This document shows, piece by piece, positions 46,111 to 55,980 of a DNA stretch of 64,000 bases. Numbering within the stretch: position 1 is the stretch's first letter; every line of letters starts with the position of its first letter. The stretch is from Winogradskyella psychrotolerans RS-3 (lineage in GTDB: Bacteria; Bacteroidota; Bacteroidia; Flavobacteriales; Flavobacteriaceae). The notes below the pieces were generated by a model that did no database searches, was not told the DNA's origin, and worked only from the letters and a program-made list of their open reading frames with translations. A program made the translations under genes and the position numbers. The stretch covers positions 182,493 through 246,492 of the forward strand of contig NZ_ATMR01000091.1 in assembly GCF_000427335.1 (NCBI RefSeq), written 5' to 3'.

Positions 46111-47169
46111 TTAATTAAAATATATTTTTGAAGCACCTACACCAACACTAAACGTATTGGTTTCTGTACCTGAAGATAAATCATAAACTAATAAGGTACT
46201 ATTTTCTGTAAAGCTTGCATCTGTAACAAACAACTGGTTATCATCTACAGATAATCCGTATGCGTAACTTGCACTGATATCAAATAATGCGGTTGAAGGT
46301 AAACTTGTAGCACTATCAGACAAACTATAAACTTGATTGTTTAAAATATAATAAGCAAATCCATCATCATAAGCCATTAGACTTGGGTGTTGACCTGCAG
46401 GAAATTCTAAATTAGAAATTATAGAATTATCACTTAAATCAATTCTTGTGATTGCGGCTTCTGTTTCAACAGGTGGTGTTAACCAAGATTGATTAGCACC
46501 AGAGCTTAATACTAATAAATTTCCAGATTCATCTATAAACATTTCATCTGGCACATCGTTAACTGTTATAGTTTCAACAGTATTATCAATAGTATTTATT
46601 ACTGAAATAATATTATTTGTATGATACCCTCCATTATGAGAGACATAAATTTTATCAGATTCCTCTAAAACTTGTTCTGGTCCTTCTGCAACAGGAATTG
46701 TAGAAATTACAGCATTAGAAGTTAAATCAATGACAGCAATATAATCATCTGTAGTATCATTTGGATCTCCCCAATCAGATACATAAGCTGTATTATCCTC
46801 AAAAGCAATATATCTTGGCAATGTTAAACCTGTAGAAATAGTCGCCAATTTTTCAAAAGTATAACGGTTAACTACTTTAATTGTACCATCTTGAACTACG
46901 ATATACGCTTTATCATCATTAAAACCTATAGATTGTAAAAACCCTCCTGTAGTTTCATTATTTACATTAAAATAAATTTGATTCTCCGAGCTCATTAAGT
47001 CTTCAGAAATAAATGATATTGAGCTTGGCAACGAAAAAGACCCTTCTCCATTAACTATAATTCCATCTTCATAAGCTCCTGATGGCTCGGACGAACCGGC
47101 ATCATCATCGCTAGAACAAGACACGATTAATAACGACATTGCAAAAATTGATAAAATGATTCTTTTCAT
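46111..47169 (-). CDS. BtuG-like beta-propeller surface lipoprotein
   Basis: A 352-residue lipoprotein (VSCSSDDD, the Bacteroidota surface-export type of lipobox with acidic residues after Cys). The body is a series of roughly 45-residue YncE-like blades (YVSDWGDPND..., IAVIDLTSNAVISTIPVAEGPEQV, YVSHNGGYHTNN, INTIDNTVETITVNDVPDEM). In Bacteroides, BtuG is a seven-bladed surface propeller that captures cobalamin for BtuB with very high affinity. Its position 11 bp downstream of a riboswitch-controlled receptor makes this role likely here, by context rather than proof. Confidence 0.85.
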   Translation of the reverse strand: MKRIILSIFAMSLLIVSCSSDDDAGSSEPSGAYEDGIIVNGEGSFSLPSSISFISEDLMSSENQIYFNVNNETTGGFLQSIGFNDDKAYIVVQDGTIKVVNRYTFEKLATISTGLTLPRYIAFEDNTAYVSDWGDPNDTTDDYIAVIDLTSNAVISTIPVAEGPEQVLEESDKIYVSHNGGYHTNNIISVINTIDNTVETITVNDVPDEMFIDESGNLLVLSSGANQSWLTPPVETEAAITRIDLSDNSIISNLEFPAGQHPSLMAYDDGFAYYILNNQVYSLSDSATSLPSTALFDISASYAYGLSVDDNQLFVTDASFTENSTLLVYDLSSGTETNTFSVGVGASKIYFN

Positions 47170-47179
47170 TGTAATTGGT

Positions 47180-49029
47180 TTAAAATTTATATTGAATTTG
47201 AAAGTTAAAATTACGATCTGGCATAGGTCTAAACGCCACGTTCTCGTATGCTGTATTAAATAGATTATTCACCTTTAAGCTTATATCTATTTGCTGTGAT
47301 TTTGTTTTGAATAACTCATAAGCAATACCTAAATTACTTACCTCATAAGGTTCTACGCTATAAAAACGGCCAGACAAATTTTCTGTAGTTGTGTACACTT
47401 CTCCGTTATATAAATGTTGAAAAAATAATGACATCCGCTTGTGTGCGTACGCCAAGTTCATATTTGCTTTATGATAGGGCACATATATCAATTGCTTATT
47501 GCTTTCTAAATCTTCAGAAACGGTATACGCATAATTGAATTGCAGTGATAGATTGTGTTTCCTGATTTTTTTAGAAACATCTAAGCTCGCTTCTGCTCCA
47601 AAATTTTGAGTTTTAGCAATATTTTCTGGACTCCAAAATCCAGAATTATTGGGCTTCCATTGAATGAGATCGGTGGTCTTTATATAAAAAGCGTTAAGAT
47701 TTAGTTTAGCACTTTTATATGTTATGTCTTGACCTAAATCTATTTGATAAGACGTTTCAGGTACTAAATCCAAATTACCTCCTGGCTGCCAATACAAATC
47801 GTTAAATGTTGGAACACGGTAGTTTTTTGATCCATTTAATTTCAAGGTATAATAGTCTGAAACCTCATACGCTACATCAAAAGAATACAACAATGGACTT
47901 TCAAAACCTGAGGTTACATCCTGTCTTAGATTCAACCCATATTGCCATTTCTCATTAGGGGTATACTGAAGCAACGCTGTAGTTGAAAATTCTTTTCGGT
48001 TAGGATCTCCAAAACTACTCCCGCTGCCTTCGTAATAATTATAAGACACTATCGGTTTCAATTTTAAATTCGTTAATAAATCCATATCTGCCGTATAATT
48101 AATGAGGTAGGTATTCACCTTTCCGAAGGTAAAGTTGTCTGTGTTTTTATTTCCAAAATATTTAAAATGCTCTTGTAAATGTGCCACTTTTAATTTCGAA
48201 AACGCCGTATCTCCTTGATGTGACCATTCTAACATGGTTCTAAAATTTTGATCCTCGTATTTAGCTAAAGAAGGTGAACTTATGGTTCCAGAAAATTCGC
48301 GTTCCCCTAAAAACGTTTGATGATAAAGTTTTATGACATCCTTAGGAGATATAACATAACCGACATTAGCATTGATACTCCCATTGTAATAAGCTCCGTT
48401 CGTATTGCGTTTATCTGTATTTAGGTATTTATAATCATTGTCAGAATCAATATAATTCAACCCAATATTAAAAGACAATTTCTCATTGGCATAAGACGAC
48501 AAATAACTGACATTTTTAGTCTCATAACTTCCATAAGATAAGGTTACGGTATTATCAAAATGAGGACTAAAACTTAAGGTGTTATTTAAATGAATACTAC
48601 CGCCAATGGCACCACTACCATATTGAACTGATCCACCACCAGAACGTATCACCACACTTTTAAAATTAGTGGTATTAATGGTATTAAAATCCGTTTGCCC
48701 CGTCAGTTGCGAATTAATAGAAATACCATTCCATATTACAGCCGTTTGTGAAGCATTAGTTCCTCTAAATGACGGTGACGACACCATACCATAACCATTT
48801 TCTTTAAAATAGAGGTTGGAATTAAATCGTAAAATATCGGTGAATGAGCTTCTATTCTTTTGAAGTAAAGAATCATTAAGAACAGTCACTTTGTAGCCAT
48901 GAGAATAGCGCTTCAATTTAACATCACTCAATACCACTTCATCCAGTCTCTGAATAGAATCAGTGGATGTTTGTGCCTTAGCAACGCTACTAAATATTAG
49001 TAATAAAAAAAGAGAACTACACGTTTCAT
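47180..49029 (-). CDS. btuB: TonB-dependent cobalamin receptor, BtuB-like (frameshifted signal peptide)
   Basis: An outer-membrane 22-strand receptor with plug. A plug region (SAVWNG-type AVIWNGISINSQ, SGGGSVQYGSGAIGGSIHLNN) is followed by the barrel and a C-terminal aromatic (NFNFQIQYKF). The long frame starts only at a TTG (49036), because the T7 run on the minus strand (plus 49005-49011) lacks one T. With it, the ATG at 49029 gives MKRVVLFFLLLIFSSVAKAQ, a clean signal peptide, 616 residues in all. A cobalamin riboswitch precedes it (49074-49270), which identifies the substrate as a corrinoid. The BtuG-like gene follows. Confidence 0.92.
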
Positions 49030-49073
49030 ACTGCAATCACTTTTATCCCGAAAGTTTGATTAATTAGTTGAAA

Positions 49074-49270
49074 TTGGCAGGTCTCCTGACTTGTTTCTTA
49101 TTATTTCACCTTCCCAACATAAATGTCAGTGGTTTTGAAGAAAATAATAACTCTCAAAAATGAGATGCTCAATCTTTGAACATAAAACTTACAGTTGCGG
49201 GAACAGTACAAGAATGAAGATTTCCGATTGTAAATCGTGCCTCTTTTCACTTGATTCCCTTTTAATCTAA
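49074..49270 (-). promoter_or_regulatory. Cobalamin (B12) riboswitch
   Basis: On the minus strand the leader has AAAGGGAATCAAGTG near its 5' end, the core TTCCCGCAACTGT, and the B12 box AAGTCAGGAGACCTGCC (49076-49092). These are the conserved parts of the adenosylcobalamin riboswitch. It lies before btuB, so high cobalamin should switch off receptor production. Confidence 0.93.
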
Positions 49271-49300
49271 TCGCTTAATAATTAGAACCTAATTTCGACG

Positions 49301-49328
49301 TAAAAATAGACTTTTAAACACATCACAA
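49301..49328 (-). promoter_or_regulatory. Promoter of the riboswitch-btuB transcript
   Basis: On the minus strand TTG (49326-49328), 17 bp, TATTTTTA (49301-49308), close to TTG/TAnnTTTG. It places the transcript start near 49294, just before the riboswitch aptamer. Confidence 0.55.
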
Positions 49329-49331
49329 AGG

Positions 49332-49448
49332 TCATTTACATGACTTCTTTTTATTCATTTTAAAAATCAAATAAATAAAACCAATTAAAAAATGTGCTAT
49401 GATTATTCCTGCAACGATATATAGTGTTAAATTTGAATTGTCTCTCAT
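49332..49448 (-). CDS. 38-residue single-helix membrane protein
   Basis: An ATG at 49448 opens a 38-codon frame ending TGA at 49332-49334. The product is one hydrophobic helix (YIVAGIIIAHFLIGFIYLIF) with a basic tail (KMNKKKSCK). It is upstream of the riboswitch promoter and divergent from btuF. Such mini-proteins are common near transport genes, but none is recognised; it may also be a chance frame. Confidence 0.45.
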   Translation of the reverse strand: MRDNSNLTLYIVAGIIIAHFLIGFIYLIFKMNKKKSCK

Positions 49449-49508
49449 GACTGTAGTTTTAACAAATTTATTAATTCAATACTTAAACGGTAGTTACAAA
49501 AGTTACAT

Positions 49509-50654
49509 ATGAAAATTATTAAATTCTTAATTCTTCTACTTATCGTTAGTGCATGTAAAAATGAAACTAAAAACGATAACATTTTACCTGCAACTGAAAC
49601 CAAAGACATCGCTTTAAAATATGCTGAAGGTTTTAAAATTTCGCAATCCGATCATAGTAAAACCATAGAAATCACTAAAGCGTGGCCAGAAGCAGAAAAA
49701 ACATATACCTATTTATTACTCACAAAAGAGCAAGCCGCAAAAACCACTTATAATAAAGCCGATTATGATGGCGTTATCATTACTCCAATTACTAAAACGG
49801 TAGTGACGTCTACAACTCATATTCCGGCATTGGAACTTTTAGGAGTCGAAGAAACCTTAATTGGTTTTCCAGGTTCAGATTATGTGTCTTCAGAAAAAAC
49901 CAGACAGTTAATTGACGATGGAAAAGTAAGAGAGTTAGGAAAAAATGAAGGTCTTAATACGGAAGTTTTACTCGCTCTAAATCCAGATGTTGTTGTTGGT
50001 TTTGGAGTTGATGGGGTAAACAAAACCTTCGAAACTATAAAAAAATCAGGTATTCCCGTGATTTATAATGGTGATTGGGCAGAATCTTCTGCCTTAGCAA
50101 AAGCGGAATGGATTAAATTCTTCGGTGTGCTTTTTAATAAAGAAAAAGAAGCCGACTCTATATTTAATACTATTGAACGCGATTATTTAGCGGCAAAAGC
50201 AATTGCAAAACAAGCGAAACATCAACCCACAATTTTAAGCGGAGCGATGCATAAAGATGTATGGTATTTACCAAATGGCTCTAGTCCTGAAGCCCAATTT
50301 TTAAAAGATGCCAATGTTAATTATTTATGGAGTGATACTACAGGTAATGGTAGTTTAGCGTTAAGTTTTGAAGTGGTTTTAAACAAAGCTAAAGATGCCG
50401 ATTTATGGTTGAGCCCTTCCTACTATTCTAGCCTAAAACAGTTAGAAGAGACAAATGCATTATACACCAATTTTGAAGCTTTTAAAACCAAAAACATCTA
50501 TAGCTTCGCCAATACAACAGGTGAAACTGGTGGCGTTTTATATTATGAATTAGGAACAGCAAGACCCGATTTAGTTTTAAAAGATTTAATAAAAATTTGC
50601 CATCCTGAATTGCTAACAGACTATACACCGTATTTCTTTAAACGTCTTAATTAA
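49509..50654 (+). CDS. btuF: ABC transporter substrate-binding protein, BtuF-like
   Basis: A 381-residue cluster A-II binding protein, exported as a lipoprotein (VSAC near residue 16). It has the two lobes joined by a helical backbone (VVTSTTHIPALELLGVEETLIGFPGSDYV, VLLALNPDVVVGFGVDG, then LSGAMHKDVWYLPNGSSPEAQFL), like BtuF or siderophore binders. The divergent riboswitch-controlled receptor indicates cobalamin. No B12 box was found before this gene itself. The permease follows without a gap. Confidence 0.88.
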   Translation: MKIIKFLILLLIVSACKNETKNDNILPATETKDIALKYAEGFKISQSDHSKTIEITKAWPEAEKTYTYLLLTKEQAAKTTYNKADYDGVIITPITKTVVTSTTHIPALELLGVEETLIGFPGSDYVSSEKTRQLIDDGKVRELGKNEGLNTEVLLALNPDVVVGFGVDGVNKTFETIKKSGIPVIYNGDWAESSALAKAEWIKFFGVLFNKEKEADSIFNTIERDYLAAKAIAKQAKHQPTILSGAMHKDVWYLPNGSSPEAQFLKDANVNYLWSDTTGNGSLALSFEVVLNKAKDADLWLSPSYYSSLKQLEETNALYTNFEAFKTKNIYSFANTTGETGGVLYYELGTARPDLVLKDLIKICHPELLTDYTPYFFKRLN

Positions 50655-51686
50655 TTGGGTGAACAAAAAACATACCGCCTTCAATTTGCCTTGTTAGCTT
50701 TCACTTTATTGGTTTGCTTTATTGTGAATATTAGTTTGGGTTCTGTCAGTATTCCTCTTAAAAATATTTTTGGAAGCTTTTTCGGTTCGGTGGAATCTTC
50801 TTCAAACTGGAACATCATTATCCTGGATTATAGATTACCAAAAGCAATAACAGCTATTATGGTTGGTTCTGGTTTGGGTATTTCCGGATTATTGATGCAA
50901 ACCCTATTTAGAAATCCCTTAGCAGGACCATTTGTTCTTGGTATCAGTTCTGGCGCTAGTTTAGGTGTTGCTTTAGTTATTTTGGGATCAGGACTTTTTG
51001 GAGGTCTTTTTGCTACAGCCTTAATCACCAAATGGAGCATTGTTATTGCGGCGAGTTTAGGTAGTTTTCTAGTCCTATTAGCTGTTTTAGCTGTTTCTAA
51101 TAAAGTTAGAGACACCATGGCTATTCTTATTATTGGACTAATGTTTGGAAGTATTACGGCTGCTATTGTAAGTGTACTGTCTTACTTTAGTTCCGCAGAA
51201 CAATTACAACAATACATCTTTTGGGGATTTGGAAGTTTGAGTAATTTATCTTGGAGTGAACTTTTAATTTTCTTCTGTATTTATGCTATCGGACTCATAT
51301 TAAGTGTCGCCTCAATAAAAGGCTTAAATAGTTTATTACTTGGAGATAATTATGCCAAAAGTTTGGGATTAAATTTAAAACAAAGCCGATTTATCATCAT
51401 TATCGCCACCAGTTTAATTGCAGGAACCATCACCGCATTTGCTGGCCCAATTGCATTTATCGGTTTGGCAATTCCGCATCTAACACGTCAAATTTTTAAA
51501 ACAACCAACCACAAAATATTATTACCTGCCGTATTTTTATTTGGAGCCATTGTGATGCTTATTTGCGATACTATTGCGCAAGTTCCAAATAGTGATTATA
51601 TGTTACCAATTAATGCCATAACCGCTTTAGTTGGTGCTCCTGTTGTGATTTGGTTATTGGTCAGACAACGAAAAATGATGTTTTAA
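50655..51686 (+). CDS. btuC: FecCD-family permease, BtuC-like
   Basis: A 343-residue inner-membrane permease with about ten helices, the type that forms a homodimer with BtuD. Family landmarks: TLFRNPLAGPFVLGISSGASLGVAL, MFGSITAAIVSVLSYFSSAEQLQQYIFWGFGSLS and FAGPIAFIGLAIPHLTRQ. The start is a TTG directly after the btuF TAA, with no alternative upstream because the stop is adjacent. The btuD ATG directly follows its own stop. Confidence 0.93.
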   Translation: MGEQKTYRLQFALLAFTLLVCFIVNISLGSVSIPLKNIFGSFFGSVESSSNWNIIILDYRLPKAITAIMVGSGLGISGLLMQTLFRNPLAGPFVLGISSGASLGVALVILGSGLFGGLFATALITKWSIVIAASLGSFLVLLAVLAVSNKVRDTMAILIIGLMFGSITAAIVSVLSYFSSAEQLQQYIFWGFGSLSNLSWSELLIFFCIYAIGLILSVASIKGLNSLLLGDNYAKSLGLNLKQSRFIIIIATSLIAGTITAFAGPIAFIGLAIPHLTRQIFKTTNHKILLPAVFLFGAIVMLICDTIAQVPNSDYMLPINAITALVGAPVVIWLLVRQRKMMF

Positions 51687-52481
51687 ATGGAGACAAAGAC
51701 CTCACATATCATACTTAAAGTCGAACAACTTTCAATTGGCTACAAAACCAAAAAAGCCAAAACTGTTATTGCTTCAAATATTAATTTTGAATTGCAAAAA
51801 GGGCAACTCATTGGCTTAGTTGGAGCTAATGGTATTGGTAAATCGACCTTATTAAGAACACTAATTAAAGTGCAGCCAGAATTATCGGGCTCTATACGTC
51901 TTAATAATAAAGACCTTAAAACCACCACTACTTTAGAGCTTGCTAAACAACTGAGTATTGTACTAACAGAACCTCTATCGTCTAAAAATCTTTCCGTTTT
52001 TGAGCTTGTAGCTTTAGGACGGCATCCTTACACCAATTGGATTGGTAACCTAACCGAAAGCGATACTACGATTATAAGAAAGGCTATGACACTGGTCAAT
52101 ATTTTAGAATTAAAAGATAAAAAATGCTACGAGCTTAGTGATGGACAGCTACAAAAAGTTATGATTGCTCGTGCTTTGGCTCAAGATACAGCTATTATTG
52201 TTTTAGATGAACCCACGTCACATCTCGATATGTATCATAAAGCCTACATTTTAAAACTGCTTCAAAAGTTAACCAAAGAAACAGGTAAAACGATTTTATT
52301 TTCTTCGCACGAAATTGATTTAGCCATTCAACTTTGTGACACCATGATTGTAATGCAAAAAGATAATGTGGTCTGCAATCAACCTTGTCACTTAATTACT
52401 GAAGGTGTTTTTGAATCCCTTTTCCCCAAAGACCTAATTGTTTTTGATGATAAAACAGGAAGCTTTAGAGTGACAAAGTAA
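51687..52481 (+). CDS. btuD: ABC transporter ATP-binding protein, BtuD-like
   Basis: A 264-residue ATPase powering the BtuC permease. Walker A GANGIGKSTLL, Q-loop region, signature ELSDGQLQKV (LSDGQ in place of LSGGQ), Walker B IIVLDEPTSHLD and the switch His (FSSHEIDLA) are all in order. It starts directly after btuC and ends the B12 uptake operon. Confidence 0.93.
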   Translation: METKTSHIILKVEQLSIGYKTKKAKTVIASNINFELQKGQLIGLVGANGIGKSTLLRTLIKVQPELSGSIRLNNKDLKTTTTLELAKQLSIVLTEPLSSKNLSVFELVALGRHPYTNWIGNLTESDTTIIRKAMTLVNILELKDKKCYELSDGQLQKVMIARALAQDTAIIVLDEPTSHLDMYHKAYILKLLQKLTKETGKTILFSSHEIDLAIQLCDTMIVMQKDNVVCNQPCHLITEGVFESLFPKDLIVFDDKTGSFRVTK

Positions 52482-52577
52482 CTTTACTATTTCCACATTT
52501 AGTTTTCAATTTCATTTTCGATTTCAACTTTATTTTCAACATTAAAAATTATCTTTGAAAAATTTCCATTTTCAACT

Positions 52578-53966
52578 ATGAACGACTCACTAATTCTATT
52601 TTTAGCTATTATTATTTCCGCAGGTATCGGTGCTTTTATTGGTCTCAAATTTTCGCAATTAAAAAGTAAAAGTGACAAAAGTACTTTAGAAGAGCGTAAT
52701 GCTAATTTGCAACAACAATTCAATGAATTCAAAACCCATTCTGAAACTGAAAACCAAAAACAGAATCAGTATTTCACCCAACAATTAACGGAATTAAAAG
52801 AGACGATTTCTAAAATTGAAATTGAACGTGAAGCGATTAGACGAGAAAAGGACTTTTTAAATACAGAACTTTCGAGACGTAATTCGGAATACGAGAATCT
52901 TGAAAAAGCAAACTTAAAACGCGACGAAGAACTCGTCTTACAACAAGAGCAGTTGCGAAAGGATTTTGAGCTAATGGCCTCTAAAATATTAGATGAAAAA
53001 TCTGAGAAATTCACTCTTCAGAATAAAGAGAACATCAAAAACATATTAAATCCTTTACAAGAAAAAATACAACTCTTTGAGAAAAAAGTTGATGATACGC
53101 AAAAGGAAAGTATCAGCATGCACTCGGCTTTAAAAGAGCAATTAGTAGGGCTTAAAGACCTTAACCAAATTATGGCAAAAGAAGCCACAAACCTTACCAG
53201 AGCGTTAAAAGGTGATAGTAAAACACAAGGAAATTGGGGAGAATTAGTTTTAGAGCGTGTCTTAGAAAAATCAGGATTAGAGAAAGATAGAGAATATTTT
53301 GTGCAACAAAACTTTCAACGCGAAGATGGCTCTCGTGTAATGCCAGATGTGGTATTACATCTTCCAGATTCTAAAAAAATGATTATAGATTCTAAAGTGT
53401 CATTAACAGCTTACGAGCAGTTTGTAAATGCTGAAGATGACCAACGTCCTTTGTTTCTAAAAGCACATGTTAATTCAATTAAAAAACACGTCGATCAGCT
53501 TTCTGCTAAAAATTATCAAGATTTATATGATATTGAATCACCAGATTTCGTATTGATGTTTATTCCTATTGAACCTGCTTTTGCTGTGGCTATAAATGAA
53601 GACAATTCATTGTACAATAAAGCTTTTGAACAAAACATAGTCATTGTTACTCCTTCTACCCTTTTGGCAACTTTACGTACCATAGATTCTATGTGGAATA
53701 ACGAAAAACAGCAACAAAATGCTTTAGAAATCGCAAAACAAGCCGGTGCACTCTACGATAAATTTGAAGGCTTGGTCATCGATTTAACTGGTGTTGGTAA
53801 AAAGATTGATGCCGCTAAAAGTGACTATTCAGCCGCTATGAATAAGTTGGTAGATGGAAAAGGTAATCTTATTTCTCGTGTCGAAAAAATTAAAAAGATG
53901 GGAGCCAAAGCTAAGAAATCACTTCCGGAAAGTATTATAAAACGAGCTAATGAAGATGATTTATAA
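52578..53966 (+). CDS. rmuC: DNA recombination protein RmuC
   Basis: A 462-residue protein with an N-terminal membrane anchor (residues about 5-23), a long coiled coil (about 30-190) and a C-terminal RmuC nuclease-like domain (GNWGELVLERVLEKSGL, VMPDVVLHLPDSKKMIIDSKVSLTAYE with the PD-(D/E)xK-like D...DSK). RmuC limits DNA inversions between short inverted repeats and has recently been tied to anti-phage or genome-integrity roles. It is monocistronic; the upstream TATCTTTG at 52550-52557 is a possible -7. Confidence 0.92.
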   Translation: MNDSLILFLAIIISAGIGAFIGLKFSQLKSKSDKSTLEERNANLQQQFNEFKTHSETENQKQNQYFTQQLTELKETISKIEIEREAIRREKDFLNTELSRRNSEYENLEKANLKRDEELVLQQEQLRKDFELMASKILDEKSEKFTLQNKENIKNILNPLQEKIQLFEKKVDDTQKESISMHSALKEQLVGLKDLNQIMAKEATNLTRALKGDSKTQGNWGELVLERVLEKSGLEKDREYFVQQNFQREDGSRVMPDVVLHLPDSKKMIIDSKVSLTAYEQFVNAEDDQRPLFLKAHVNSIKKHVDQLSAKNYQDLYDIESPDFVLMFIPIEPAFAVAINEDNSLYNKAFEQNIVIVTPSTLLATLRTIDSMWNNEKQQQNALEIAKQAGALYDKFEGLVIDLTGVGKKIDAAKSDYSAAMNKLVDGKGNLISRVEKIKKMGAKAKKSLPESIIKRANEDDL

Positions 53967-53977
53967 AATAGTCCTAT

Positions 53978-54050
53978 TTAAAGGCATAATTACAAATATG
54001 CCACATTAAAGGCATAAATTAGATTATTCCGTTTTAAAGGCATATATTTG
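53978..54050 (+). promoter_or_regulatory. Three 28-bp-phased operator-like repeats and promoter of satD
   Basis: TTAAAGGCATA occurs at 53978-53988, 54006-54016 and 54034-54044, exactly 28 bp apart. An inverted TATGCC lies at 53997-54002. The third copy merges into a perfect -7 element TATATTTG (54043-54050), 18 bp before the satD ATG. A regulator bound here would block or control satD. Confidence 0.7.
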
Positions 54051-54068
54051 AATGTAACATAAGAATAT

Positions 54069-54680
54069 ATGACAAGTATAATTACTGGTGATATTATAAA
54101 ATCTAGAGAAGCAACGAGTCAAAGTTTATGGTTAAACACCTTAAAAACGGCTTTAAGTACGCTATCTAATCACACATCTGACTACGAAATATACAGAGGT
54201 GATAGTTTTCAAATAGAATGTAGTGACGCGCTCAACAGTTTTAAATATGCTGTATATATAAAAGCTTGTATTAAAACTATAAAAGGTTTAGATGTAAGGC
54301 TTGCTATTGGTATTGGTAACAAAACTTATGAAGGAAAAACCGTAAGCGAATCTAATGGTGAAGCCTTTATATATTCTGGTGAAACTCTTGAAACCTTAAA
54401 AAAAGAGAAAGTCAACCTAAAAATTAAGACCAACAGTGACGTGATAAATACAGAGCTTAATCTTTATTTTAAACTTGCCTTAATTGCCATGGATAACTGG
54501 ACGGTAAACTCTGCAGAAATCATGAAACTCAGCATAGAACATCCTAACATGATTCAATCTGACCTAGCGCAGCTCATTGATATAAGTCAAGATGCGGTTA
54601 GCAAACGCCAAAAACGCGCGTATTTAGATGAAATTTTAGAATTAGACCATTTATATAGACAGAAAATAGACCAATTATGA
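54069..54680 (+). CDS. SatD-family protein with C-terminal HTH
   Basis: A 203-residue protein. Residues 1-130 (MTSIITGDIIKSREAT, YEIYRGDSFQIECSDA, GLDVRLAIGIGNKTYEGK, NGEAFIYSGETLETLKKEK) match the SatD family. Residues about 145-195 look like a helix-turn-helix (QSDLAQLIDISQDAVSKRQKRA), so it could bind DNA and be its own regulator at the 28-bp repeats. It overlaps the next gene as ATGA. The biochemical role of SatD is not established to my knowledge. Confidence 0.85.
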   Translation: MTSIITGDIIKSREATSQSLWLNTLKTALSTLSNHTSDYEIYRGDSFQIECSDALNSFKYAVYIKACIKTIKGLDVRLAIGIGNKTYEGKTVSESNGEAFIYSGETLETLKKEKVNLKIKTNSDVINTELNLYFKLALIAMDNWTVNSAEIMKLSIEHPNMIQSDLAQLIDISQDAVSKRQKRAYLDEILELDHLYRQKIDQL

Positions 54681-55391
54681 TGCTACTCATTTTAAAACTC
54701 TTTTTGGCACACCTCATTGGCGACTTCTTTCTTCAGCCTACAAACTGGGTAAAACATAAAGAAAATAAAAACTAAAATCGGTTTGGCTATATGTACATGT
54801 TGCTGTTCATTTAGCTTTAATGTTTTTAATCGTTTGGGATTTATCCTATACTCCATTAATATTAGGTATTGGCGCATTGCACCTTATTGTAGATTGCTTA
54901 AAACTTATACTTCAACGTAAAAAAACAAAACGCTTATATTTTTTTTAGATCAGTTATTCCATATGATTTCAATCCTTGGATTAACAGCACTCTTATATAT
55001 CGATGATTTTGACTTCACACTAATTTTAGATTCTCACCTTTTACTATTGATAATTTGTGTAGCCTTTTTAACTAAGCCGACATCAATACTAATGAAAACC
55101 ATTTTTTCTAAATGGAATATTTCAAAATTGACTAAAGACAATGAATCCTTAAAAGATGCAGGAAATTATATCGGTGTTTTAGAACGCCTTCTAGTATTTG
55201 TCTTTGTGGTTTTGGGTCATTGGGAAGCCGTAGGATTTTTAATAACAGCTAAATCCGTATTTAGATTTGGTGATCTTACCGCATCTAAAGAACGAAAACT
55301 AACCGAATACATTTTAATAGGTACATTAATCAGTTTTGGCATTGCTATAATAACTAGTTTGCTATACTTAACTCTTAAAAATTATGTTTAA
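54677..55391 (+). CDS. DUF3307 membrane protein (two frameshifts in this sequence)
   Basis: A polytopic membrane protein. The ATG at 54677 overlaps the satD stop (ATGA). The first part (MMLLILKLFLAHLIGDFFLQPTNWVKHKENK) is typical of DUF3307. One A must be added in the A5 run at 54767-54771 to reach SVWLYVHVAVHLALMFLIVWD, and one T in the T8 run at 54939-54946 to reach FLDQLFHMISILGLTALLY, then 130 more residues with several helices to the stop at 55389. Repaired length is 238 residues. The pairing with SatD recurs in Bacteroidota; the function is unknown. Confidence 0.85.
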
Positions 55392-55923
55392 AACAACTGA
55401 AGATTCTAGAATTCAGATTTCAGAATTAATGAAACCATCTTATGCCAATTTTGGTGGAAAAATTCATGGAGGTTACATTTTAAGTTTAATGGATAATGTT
55501 GCTTTTGCTTGCGCTTCAAAACACTCTCGCAGTTATTGCGTCACAGCTTCTGTTAATAAAGTAAACTTCTTAAATCCGATTGAAGTTGGAGAATTAGTGA
55601 CTATGAAAGCTTCAGTTAATTACGTTGGTAATTCTTCTATGGTTGTAGGTATAAGAGTAGAATCTGAAAATATTAGAACAGGCGAAACAAAACATTGTAA
55701 TTCGTCTTATTTTATAATGGTAGCTGTTGATGAAGAAGGAAATAAAGTTTCCGTTCCTGGTCTAACTTTAACAAATAAATTAGCGGCGAAACGTTTTATA
55801 AAATCTATAATTAGACAAGAAAGCGATACTAAACGCAGTATGGATTTAGAGAATCTCTATAAAAATCTAGATCTACACTTAGAAAAGCTAAAGGATTATA
55901 AAGTACAAATTGACTTTAAATAA
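55384..55923 (+). CDS. Acyl-CoA thioesterase (hotdog fold)
   Basis: A 179-residue YciA/BFIT-type thioesterase: MKPSYANFGGKIHGGYILSLMDNVAFACASKHS has the catalytic Asp and the helix of the hotdog domain, and VTASVNKVNFLNPIEVGE follows. It likely hydrolyses acyl-CoA to free acid. It overlaps the DUF3307 stop by 8 nt and may be part of that operon. Terminator at 55926-55955. Confidence 0.9.
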   Translation: MFKTTEDSRIQISELMKPSYANFGGKIHGGYILSLMDNVAFACASKHSRSYCVTASVNKVNFLNPIEVGELVTMKASVNYVGNSSMVVGIRVESENIRTGETKHCNSSYFIMVAVDEEGNKVSVPGLTLTNKLAAKRFIKSIIRQESDTKRSMDLENLYKNLDLHLEKLKDYKVQIDFK

Positions 55924-55925
55924 AA

Positions 55926-55955
55926 AAAAGCTAGTTCAAAAATGAACTAGCTTTT
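55926..55955. terminator. Bidirectional terminator
   Basis: A perfect 13-bp stem (AAAAGCTAGTTCA with TGAACTAGCTTTT, loop AAAA) lies between the thioesterase and the convergent T9SS-tail gene, with A/T tracts on both sides. Confidence 0.85.
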
Positions 55956-55980
55956 ATATTATACTATATCTATAGTTGTT

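Noticed and set aside
53978..54044. Possible CRISPR-like array (28-bp period)
   Set aside because: The repeated part is only 11 bp, there are three copies, and no cas genes are near. An operator array at a promoter fits better.
54692..54877. Minus-strand 61-codon ORF
   Set aside because: It is antisense to the DUF3307 gene at the position of the first frame break, with no homology or ribosome-binding sequence.
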